A stretch of 38,310 nt of DNA. Source: an uncultured Flavonifractor sp. Its GTDB lineage: Bacteria; Bacillota; Clostridia; Oscillospirales; Oscillospiraceae. Below the pieces are notes generated by a model. The model made no database searches. It was not told where the DNA came from and worked only from the letters and a program-made list of their open reading frames with translations. Numbering within the stretch: position 1 is the stretch's first letter; the number at the start of each line of letters is the position of its first letter. This document shows, piece by piece, positions 32,799-38,310 of the stretch. Where the stretch lies: NCBI RefSeq assembly GCF_944385615.1, contig NZ_CALWXV010000024.1:1-38310 (forward strand), given 5' to 3'. A program made the translations under genes and the position numbers.

Positions 32799-32872
32799 AG
32801 TTACTATGCACTTTTTGGTTAGTAACTCACTTACTTGTATGTATTGCACAAAAGGCCGCAAATCGCTAAAGT
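32799..32872 (+). promoter_or_regulatory. Promoter of the MFS gene with inverted AGTTACTA/TAGTAACT repeat
   Basis: TTGCAC (32844-32849), 17 bp, then TAAAGT (32867-32872). Upstream, AGTTACTA (32799-32806) and TAGTAACT (32820-32827) are perfect inverted 8-mers 21 bp apart. TGTATTGCACAAAAG is shared with the cluster promoter at 28064-28078. The half-sites are plausible HxlR binding sites. Confidence 0.7.
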
Positions 32873-32944
32873 ATACCTGCAACAAGGAATGGACTTGCCG
32901 GCACATGTCCTGATCCAAACCATTTTAGAGATGAGGGAAGATCA

Positions 32945-34303
32945 ATGGCGAAACAAAACCTTCGCGACGGGAACAAAAACTCCGTCGTTAATTTCGGCGC
33001 AGGCTGGCTCGTGATCCTCTACTGTCTGCTCATGTTTTTCCTGTACGTCGGTATGTGCAACGACGGCGCCAACATCACCGCCCCCAACGTGGCCTTCCGT
33101 CTGGGCCTGGAGCAGGGCGACATCATGAACATGAACTCCCTGGCCGGCATCGTCGGCGTGGCGTTCTTCATCATTGTAGGCCAGATCAACCGTAAGGTGG
33201 GTGCCCGCATCACCTCCGGCGTGTGCTGCATTATCTCCGGTATCGCTTACATCCTGGCCTGCAACGCCCCCAGCATTGTTATCTACACCATCGCCATGTG
33301 CTTTGTGTACGGCAGCATCATGTCCGCCGGCTATGTGGCGGGCGGCACTCTGGTAGCCACCTGGTTCCCCAAGAAGAAGGGTGTGGTCATGGGCTACACC
33401 ACCATGGGCCACAACTTCGCTTCCGCCTTTTATGTGCAGTTGGTAGCCATCCTGATCGCGCCCACCGCGGTGGTCGTGAGTAAGGGCGGCGCGGAGCTGG
33501 CCAATGTGGGCGAAAACTTCTCCGCTGGTATCGTTCCCATCGGCATCGCCGCCATCGTTCTCGGTATCCTGGGTATGATCTTCATCCGCAATACCCCCCA
33601 GGAGCGCGGCATCAACCCCGACAACGTCTCTGATGAGGTCTATAAGAACGAGTACGACACCACGGACGCGGTCGAGGGCGACGGCGGCTGGACCACCGGC
33701 AGTTTGCTCAAGACCAAGGAGCTGTGGCTGGCCGCCATCACCACCGCCTTCTTCCAGATCTGCTCCGTGGGCGTCATGAGCCAGCTGGTGACCCGCAACA
33801 TTCAGCTGGGCTTCACACCCCAAGCTGCTATGAACGTTATGACCATCCTGGCCCTGGGCGGCGTGGTCGGCTCCTGGCTCATCGGTATCATCGATGACAA
33901 GATCGGCACCAAGAAAACCATGGTGGGCTTCGGCGTATGGTATGCCATCGCCCTGCTGTGCAACTTCGGCGCCACCGACAGCTCTTCCCCTCTGGTGTAT
34001 GTCTCCCTGTTCATGATCGCCATGGGCATCGGCGGCTCCGCCAACTTCACCACCTCTCTGCCCACCTCCATCTTCGGCCGTCAGGGCTTTGACAAGGTGA
34101 ACAGTGTCATCTTCCCCATCCAGGGTGCCATCACCGCCTTGTGCTTCCTGGTCAACGGCGTGGTACAGAAGATGACCGGCGGCGAGATCAAGATGGCCTA
34201 CCTGGTGTTTGCCGCTGTGGCCCTGGTCAACGTGGTGCTGGTGCTCATCGTAAACGAGCACCGCTTCAACCGGGACTGGAAGGCCGCTCACGCCGGCAAG
34301 TAA
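32945..34303 (+). CDS. OxlT-like MFS transporter, candidate phloroglucinol-cluster transporter
   Basis: This 452-residue protein has twelve predicted membrane segments, the MFS motif-A-like NRKVGARITSG and IGIIDDKIGTKKTM, and the central loop WTTGSLLKTKELWLA typical of oxalate/formate-antiporter-like carriers. GAGGGA precedes the ATG. It has its own promoter that matches the catabolic cluster promoter, so it probably imports the aromatic substrate or exchanges it for a product acid. The direction and substrate are inferred. Confidence 0.88.
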   Translation: MAKQNLRDGNKNSVVNFGAGWLVILYCLLMFFLYVGMCNDGANITAPNVAFRLGLEQGDIMNMNSLAGIVGVAFFIIVGQINRKVGARITSGVCCIISGIAYILACNAPSIVIYTIAMCFVYGSIMSAGYVAGGTLVATWFPKKKGVVMGYTTMGHNFASAFYVQLVAILIAPTAVVVSKGGAELANVGENFSAGIVPIGIAAIVLGILGMIFIRNTPQERGINPDNVSDEVYKNEYDTTDAVEGDGGWTTGSLLKTKELWLAAITTAFFQICSVGVMSQLVTRNIQLGFTPQAAMNVMTILALGGVVGSWLIGIIDDKIGTKKTMVGFGVWYAIALLCNFGATDSSSPLVYVSLFMIAMGIGGSANFTTSLPTSIFGRQGFDKVNSVIFPIQGAITALCFLVNGVVQKMTGGEIKMAYLVFAAVALVNVVLVLIVNEHRFNRDWKAAHAGK

Positions 34304-34323
34304 GATAACCTCCATATCCCCCC

Positions 34324-34354
34324 AAAAAGGACCGGCTCCCGCCGGTCCTTTTTG
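34324..34354 (+). terminator. Terminator of the MFS gene
   Basis: The perfect 13-bp stem AAAAAGGACCGGC / GCCGGTCCTTTTT has the loop TCCC. Confidence 0.85.
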
Positions 34355-34359
34355 CTGCT

Positions 34360-34593
34360 AAAACCAAAAGCCTCGCAGAGTTCACGCTCACAGGCGTGAA
34401 CAAAGTGATATCTGGTTTTTCCCGGCGACATGTGCGTCGGGAAAAACACTTCTCAGCCCGCCAGTGTGGAATTTGTCCGCTGTAAGTGGACAAATTCCGC
34501 GCACAGTGGGCTGTGTCCTTTTCAAATAAGTGGCTATGCCACTTATTTGAGTGGTTACACCAAAAAGCCCCGGCCAGAAGGCCGGGGCTTTTT
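34360..34593. repeat. Array of consecutive hairpins ending in a strong terminator
   Basis: Between the MFS terminator and 34593 four more hairpins follow: GTTCACGC/GCGTGAAC (34380-34401, enclosed by AAAACCA/TGGTTTT); GTTTTTCCCG/CGGGAAAAAC (34415-34447); GGAATTTGTCC/GGACAAATTCC (34468-34498, with an outer CAGCCC/GGGCTG); and CAAATAAGTGGC/GCCACTTATTTG (34523-34549). Then comes the terminator-like AAAAAGCCCCGGCC/GGCCGGGGCTTTTT (34562-34593). There is no supported ORF. It may be a structured RNA or stacked REP-like repeats. Confidence 0.55.
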
Positions 34594-34776
34594 GGGTGTG
34601 TGTTGTGTGTGTTGCAAAGGTGTTGGAGAGGGATAAGAGAGGAATTGGTTTGGGAGGATGGTCTCGTTCAGATTCATTTCTGAATCTGTGAGTATCATAC
34701 CCTGTAAATAAGGCTAAACCATGTATTCATTGTGAATAAACTGTAAATTACAATGGTCCGGAGCTTATCTCCAATC

Positions 34777-35103
34777 CTACTCTTGTTCCCGCAGCCAGCG
34801 CAGAAAGCTGTCCGCCAGTTCCAGCTGCTTGGGATTCATCCCCCGCAGATGCTCCGCCACCGCCTGATTCCGGCTCCAATCCTCCTCCCGGCGGGTGCCC
34901 AGCAGCAGTTGGTCCGGCGTAACCTCCAAAGCCTCACAGATGCGCATGAACACCTCCAGGCTTGGGATCGATCTGCCTCGTTCAATGTTGGAGAGGTAGT
35001 TATTGTTGATGTCGCATCGCTCACACACTTGTACCTGCCGCAGTCCCATTTTTTTGCGGCGGGCCGCAATGCGCTGTCCGAGCTGCCGGTAATCCATCCC
35101 CAT
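34777..35103 (-). CDS. XRE-family HTH regulator
   Basis: This is a 108-residue protein. The N-terminal Cro/CI domain is clear: LGQRIAARRKKMGLRQVQVC, then INNNYLSNIERGRSIPSLEVF and LEVTPDQLLLG. A C-terminal helical region (QLELADSFLRWLREQE) may mediate dimerisation. GAGGTG lies a few bases before the ATG at 35103. It is divergent from the Cys-rich small gene at 35246, and CGTCAAGT/ACTTGACG inverted 8-mers lie between them. Confidence 0.9.
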   Translation of the reverse strand: MGMDYRQLGQRIAARRKKMGLRQVQVCERCDINNNYLSNIERGRSIPSLEVFMRICEALEVTPDQLLLGTRREEDWSRNQAVAEHLRGMNPKQLELADSFLRWLREQE

Positions 35104-35115
35104 CTCATCACCTCA

Positions 35116-35183
35116 CGTCAAGTTCATTTTATCTATTCCTCCCTTCCCTAAAAATAATCTTAAAGTGTATTTTATACTTGACG
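35116..35183. promoter_or_regulatory. Inverted CGTCAAGT/ACTTGACG pair between XRE and the 35246 gene
   Basis: CGTCAAGT (35116-35123) and ACTTGACG (35176-35183) are perfect inverted copies 60 bp apart. The second contains the -35 (TTGACG) of the promoter at 35178-35206. They are candidate XRE operators. Confidence 0.45.
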
Positions 35184-35206
35184 CGGTATTTTACCTGTTT
35201 TATAAT
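35178..35206 (+). promoter_or_regulatory. Sigma-A promoter of the 35246 gene
   Basis: TTGACG (35178-35183), a 17-bp spacer and TATAAT (35201-35206) lie 40 bp before the start codon. Confidence 0.75.
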
Positions 35207-35245
35207 AAAATATGTCTTGTTGCTTTCATTTCGAGGTGCTTTTTC

Positions 35246-35551
35246 ATGGCTATCATGTCCAACTCTGCCTCTGAATTACTGGAACGCCTGGCCTATCTCT
35301 CCAACTGCTGCTATCTCTCCGACCTGCGCTACCTGGACTGCCCCTGTCCGCCTGTGGTCAAAGCGCTGCGTGCCATCCCCGCCAGAGAGTATACCTGCCC
35401 GTGCTGGCAGGAGGTCCTATATTACCTCACCGGTCATACTGTTCCCGCCCTGACCGACAGCTGGGCCTGCCGCCAATATCTGATAGACCGCTACAGCGGG
35501 CAGGTCAAGAAAAAAGTTTCCTCCCCCTTGACACCTCCCCCCGGTTGGTGA
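35246..35551 (+). CDS. Cys-rich small protein divergent from XRE regulator, unknown function
   Basis: This is a 101-residue protein that I do not recognise. It has no signal peptide or membrane segment from the ATG at 35246 (GAGGTG upstream). Seven cysteines occur as NCCYLSDL, DCPCPP, YTCPCWQ and WACRQ, which could bind a metal. Its near-consensus promoter carries one of two inverted 8-mers next to the XRE gene, so it is probably regulated by it. The thrS promoter overlaps its last codons. Confidence 0.7.
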   Translation: MAIMSNSASELLERLAYLSNCCYLSDLRYLDCPCPPVVKALRAIPAREYTCPCWQEVLYYLTGHTVPALTDSWACRQYLIDRYSGQVKKKVSSPLTPPPGW

Positions 35552-35557
35552 TATAGT
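35528..35557 (+). promoter_or_regulatory. Promoter of the thrS T-box transcript
   Basis: TTGACA (35528-35533), an 18-bp spacer and TATAGT (35552-35557) lie directly before the T-box leader. Confidence 0.75.
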
Positions 35558-35565
35558 GGCTTGGT

Positions 35566-35927
35566 CAAAATGGCTTTGACGGAGAAGAACCCGCACGGCG
35601 GCGGACAGAGAGGGACACATTTTGGTGGAAGTGTCCTGCGACACGCGGCGGCTGTACCACTCCTGAGCCGCCCGGGAGGACCGGGCCGGGGCTTTCCCGT
35701 TACAGAAAGTCACAAGCGGCATGAAGTCACGCTGTGCGCCCTCCGCGACGGCGCCTAAGTCCTGCGACTGCGCAAAACACCAAAAAGCCTTTCTGCTTTT
35801 TGGTATTTCGCTTCGCTCCGGCCTTAGCCACCTGCTCCCGGGCGCCTCCGCGCTCTATGCAAGCAGGGTGGAACCGTGGGACGTTTTTTACGCCTCACCC
35901 CTGAACATCAGGGGTGAGGCGTTTTTT
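35566..35927 (+). ncRNA. T-box riboswitch leader controlling thrS
   Basis: Stem I shows the AG-bulge region AGAGAGGGAC, the distal loop GGTGGAAG closed by GTCC, and the specifier segment GTACCACTCCTGAG with ACC (Thr). The conserved T-box core AGGGTGGAACCGTGGG lies at 35865-35880; its UGGA would pair with tRNA-Thr ending ACCA-type with discriminator U. The terminator CGCCTCACCCCTGA / TCAGGGGTGAGGCG plus TTTTTT (35891-35927) follows. Uncharged tRNA-Thr should stabilise the antiterminator and switch thrS on. An extra hairpin, ACCAAAAAGC / GCTTTTTGGT, followed by a TTTCGCTTCGCTCC tract sits between the stem III region and the T-box core. Confidence 0.9.
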
Positions 35928-35993
35928 GTTTTGCCCCTCAGCTTTGTAGGGGCGCACATCGCGCCCGCCTACGGACAGAAGGAGGAAATTGAT

Positions 35994-37763
35994 ATGTCCG
36001 AAGAAGTCAAGAACGAGTTTACCTTTGAAAATCCCGAGTACCGCAAGACCTATTGGCACACCTGCTCCCACATCCTGGCCCAGGCCGTCAAGCGCCTGTT
36101 CCCTGAGGTGAAGCTGGCCATCGGCCCCGCCATCGAGGAGGGCTTTTATTACGACATGCAGTCCCCCTTCCCCTTCACCCCTGAGATCATGGAGCAGATC
36201 GAGGGTGAGATGCGGAAGATCTGCAAGGAAAAGCTGAAGCTGGAGCGGTTCGAGCTGCCCCGGGCCGAGGCCCTCAAGCTGATGGAGGAAAAGGGCGAGC
36301 CCTTCAAGGTGGAGCTCATCAACGACCTGCCCGAGGATGCGGTGATCTCTTTCTACAAGCAGGGCGAGTTCACCGACCTGTGCGCCGGTCCCCATCTGGA
36401 CTCCACCGCCCGGGTCAAGGGCAACGCTATCAAGCTCACCGCCTGCAACGCCGCCTACTGGCGGGGCGACTCCAACCGGGAGACCTTGCAGCGGATCTAC
36501 GGCATCGCCTTCCCCAAGAAGGACGAGCTGGACGCCTACCTCCAGCGCATTGAGGAGGCCAAGAAGCGGGATCACCGGAGACTGGGCAAGGAGCTGGGCC
36601 TGTTCATGCTGCGGGACGAAGGCCCCGGCTTCCCCTTCTTCCTGCCCAAGGGCATGGTGCTGCGCAACACCCTGATCGACTACTGGCGTCAGGTCCACAA
36701 GCGCTACGGCTATGTGGAGATCTCCACCCCCATGATGCTCAACCGGCAGCTGTGGGAGCGCTCCGGCCACTGGGACCACTACAAGAACAATATGTACACC
36801 ACCGTCATTGACGACACTGACTTTGCCATCAAGCCCATGAACTGCCCCGGCGGTATGCTGGTCTATTCCAGCGAGCCCCACAGCTACCGGGACCTGCCCC
36901 TGCGGGTGGGCGAGCTGGGCCTGGTCCACCGCCACGAGCTGTCCGGCGCGCTTCACGGCCTGTTCCGGGTGCGCTGCTTCACCCAGGACGACGCCCACAT
37001 CTTTATGACCCAGGACCAGCTGAAGGACGAGATCAAGAACGTGGTCAAACTGTTTGACGAGGTCTACTCCGTCTTTGGCCTGCCCTACAAGATCGAGCTG
37101 TCCACCATGCCCGAGGACCACATCGGCACTGTGGAGCAGTGGGAGCACAACCAGGATATCCTGAAAGAGGCCATTCTGGAGATGGGCAAGGACTTTGAGG
37201 TCAACGAGGGCGACGGCGCCTTCTACGGTCCCAAGCTGGACTTCCATCTGGCCGACTCTCTGGGCCGGACCTGGCAGTGCGGCACGGTCCAGCTGGACTC
37301 CCAGCTGCCCGAGCGGTTTGAGCTGGAATACACCGGCGCCGACAACGAGAAGCACCGCCCCGTCATGCTGCACCGTGTGGTGCTGGGCTCCATTGAGCGG
37401 TTCATCGGCGTCATCACCGAGCACTTTGCCGGCGCCTTCCCCACCTGGCTGGCTCCCGTGCAGGTGAAGGTGCTGCCCATTACCGACCGGGCCGCCGACT
37501 ACGCCGACCAGGTGGCCGCCAAGCTGGACGAGCTGGGCTACCGAGTGGAGACCGACCACCGCAGCGAGAAGATCGGCTTCAAGATCCGTGAGGCCCAGCT
37601 GCAAAAGGTCCCCTATATGCTGGTGGTGGGCGACAAGGAGGCCGAGAGCGGCGAGGTGGCCGTCCGCAACCGTCACGGCCAGCAGACCGTCATGTCCTTC
37701 GATGCCTTTGCTGCCCAGCTGAAGGACGAGGTGGACACCAAGTCCCTGGAGCAGAAGATGTAA
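35994..37763 (+). CDS. thrS: Threonine-tRNA ligase, form lacking the TGS domain
   Basis: This 589-residue class II synthetase starts at the ATG at 35994 (AGGAGG upstream). The N-terminus goes almost directly into the editing (SAD) domain, with the zinc motif HTCSHILAQ (HxxxH) and CAGPHL. The catalytic core has MNCPGGMLVYSS, a motif-2-like FRVRCFTQDDAHIF and motif-3 LHRVVLGSIERFIG. The C-terminal anticodon-binding domain begins near residue 485. The usual TGS domain of about 60 residues is missing, a known variation in clostridia. Expression is under T-box control. Confidence 0.96.
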   Translation: MSEEVKNEFTFENPEYRKTYWHTCSHILAQAVKRLFPEVKLAIGPAIEEGFYYDMQSPFPFTPEIMEQIEGEMRKICKEKLKLERFELPRAEALKLMEEKGEPFKVELINDLPEDAVISFYKQGEFTDLCAGPHLDSTARVKGNAIKLTACNAAYWRGDSNRETLQRIYGIAFPKKDELDAYLQRIEEAKKRDHRRLGKELGLFMLRDEGPGFPFFLPKGMVLRNTLIDYWRQVHKRYGYVEISTPMMLNRQLWERSGHWDHYKNNMYTTVIDDTDFAIKPMNCPGGMLVYSSEPHSYRDLPLRVGELGLVHRHELSGALHGLFRVRCFTQDDAHIFMTQDQLKDEIKNVVKLFDEVYSVFGLPYKIELSTMPEDHIGTVEQWEHNQDILKEAILEMGKDFEVNEGDGAFYGPKLDFHLADSLGRTWQCGTVQLDSQLPERFELEYTGADNEKHRPVMLHRVVLGSIERFIGVITEHFAGAFPTWLAPVQVKVLPITDRAADYADQVAAKLDELGYRVETDHRSEKIGFKIREAQLQKVPYMLVVGDKEAESGEVAVRNRHGQQTVMSFDAFAAQLKDEVDTKSLEQKM

Positions 37764-37777
37764 TTCTCGTTTCCTTT

Positions 37778-37815
37778 CAGGAGCGCTCTGCGTCATGCAG
37801 AGCGCTCCTGTTTTG
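37778..37815 (+). terminator. Terminator of thrS
   Basis: The 14-bp stem CAGGAGCGCTCTGC / GCAGAGCGCTCCTG has a 5-nt loop and ends in TTTT. Confidence 0.85.
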
Positions 37816-37902
37816 TCTTCAGACCGCTGTCACACAGATGCCCCGGCAGGCATAGCATACTGCGAGCTAAGGCTCAATACCAATAAAGGAGCACTCGTCA
37901 TT

Positions 37903-38202
37903 ATGGGAATACCTGTTATCACCCCCAGCACCACCACCAGATCTCAGGCCATCACCGACATCATTGAGTCGGTGGCGTTGCAGGAGACCGCCCTGTCCCA
38001 CATCCTCAACGCTGAGGGTGAGAAGATCCAGAAGATGGTGGCCATGCAGGACGTCACCCCCGATGTGCTGCTTGCCACCAACAAGTCGGTGGAATCCATG
38101 GTCAACGCCGTATCCCGGCTGGAAATGATCCTCCACTCCAAGCTTTCCGCCTTTGACGGCTGTCTGTGCCGGTCTGACGACGCGGCCGCCCCAGAGGTAT
38201 AG
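37903..38202 (+). CDS. Small conserved clostridial protein (ALSHILNAEGEKIQK signature), unknown function
   Basis: This 99-residue protein starts at an ATG preceded by AAAGGAGC. The body is helical: SQAITDIIESVALQETALSH, then ILNAEGEKIQKMV and NKSVESMVNAVSRLEMILHSK. From memory, this pattern recurs in small clostridial proteins and at the ends of collagen-like or spore-surface proteins, so a structural or spore-coat role is possible but unproven. A short Cys-containing tail (DGCLCRSDD) ends it. Confidence 0.75.
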   Translation: MGIPVITPSTTTRSQAITDIIESVALQETALSHILNAEGEKIQKMVAMQDVTPDVLLATNKSVESMVNAVSRLEMILHSKLSAFDGCLCRSDDAAAPEV

Positions 38203-38207
38203 CCCCA

Positions 38208-38236
38208 AGACGGGGCTCCATGATGGAGCCCCGTCT
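38208..38236 (+). terminator. Hairpin after the 37903 gene
   Basis: The perfect 13-bp stem AGACGGGGCTCCA / TGGAGCCCCGTCT has a 3-nt loop and no T-run. A second hairpin with a T-rich arm follows at 38245. Confidence 0.6.
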
Positions 38237-38244
38237 CAGCCTGT

Positions 38245-38278
38245 CGAAAAAGTCCAGCGAAAGCTGGGCTTTTTCGTT
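38245..38278 (+). terminator. Second hairpin, probable terminator
   Basis: The stem CGAAAAAGTCCAGC / GCTGGGCTTTTTCG (one G-T pair) has a GAAA tetraloop. Confidence 0.65.
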
Positions 38279-38310
38279 TGCAAGAGGTAAAATAGCAATA
38301 GGTGGTGAGA

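Noticed and set aside
32942-34315. A 457-codon open frame antisense to the MFS gene
   Set aside because: The sense frame has clear MFS motifs and a good start; the antisense product is rich in His, Asp and Gly without a recognisable domain.
35895-37796. A 633-codon open frame antisense to thrS
   Set aside because: thrS is unambiguous with all catalytic motifs; the antisense frame is a consequence of codon bias.
1-38310. CRISPR array, tRNA or rRNA genes
   Set aside because: No regularly spaced direct repeats, cloverleaf-like sequences or rRNA-like conserved blocks were seen on either strand.

Overview
The window looks like chromosomal DNA of a GC-rich, anaerobic, spore-forming gut clostridium of the Oscillospiraceae type (Flavonifractor, Intestinimonas or Lawsonibacter-like). 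The evidence is the spore genes spmA, spmB and ylbJ, the anaerobic nrdG, the nifU/nifS Fe-S pair, Gram-positive two-component and T-box regulation, and Firmicute-style AAGGAGG ribosome binding sites. The species assignment is inference.

Bases 1-10,160 are housekeeping and envelope genes: the N-terminal part of a CtpE-like P-type ATPase, a small membrane protein, a ROK sugar kinase, a glycolipid pair (MGDG/UgtP-type glycosyltransferase plus a lipid-flippase-like membrane protein), a phosphopantetheinyl transferase, an OmpR-type response regulator with a multi-spanning histidine kinase, and nifU/nifS. Bases 10,280-14,950 hold an AI-2E family transporter and an island with a single-chain MmeI-like restriction-modification enzyme. 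The recognition half of that enzyme is AT-rich, unlike the rest of the gene, and the enzyme is translationally coupled to a small two-TM protein. Bases 15,000-19,800 carry degV/tetR (divergent), ylbJ, a small Cys protein, spmB/spmA and an AbrB-like regulator. Bases 19,970-23,750 contain a tight minus-strand run (XRE, CAT-like acetyltransferase, NUDIX, methyltransferase, rsmI) and nrdG. Bases 23,800-27,150 carry a two-gene chromate-type transporter and nadE. Between them lies a second, synonymously diverged copy of the nadE 3' end and a palindrome-rich element.

The most notable system is at 27,300-34,350. A divergent HxlR regulator faces a plus-strand cluster: cupin, short-chain dehydrogenase, 3-hydroxyacyl-CoA-dehydrogenase-like enzyme, cyclase-family hydrolase, BKACE (DUF849) lyase and an OxlT-like MFS transporter. 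These four enzyme families match, step for step, the anaerobic phloroglucinol pathway described in clostridia: phloroglucinol reductase, 3-hydroxy-5-oxohexanoate dehydrogenase, dihydrophloroglucinol cyclohydrolase and triacetate acetoacetate-lyase. This would let the organism ferment the A-ring of dietary flavonoids. The cluster and the MFS gene have near-identical promoters (TATTGCACAAAAG core, TTGCAC-N17-TAnnnT) with upstream AGTTAC-type half-sites, so they are probably one regulon. The cupin lacks the usual metal-binding histidines and has no assigned role in the pathway.

Bases 34,350-38,310 hold an array of hairpins, an XRE regulator divergent from a Cys-rich small protein, a T-box leader with an ACC specifier driving thrS (which lacks the TGS domain), and a small conserved clostridial protein. 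No rRNA, tRNA, CRISPR array or IS transposase was seen.
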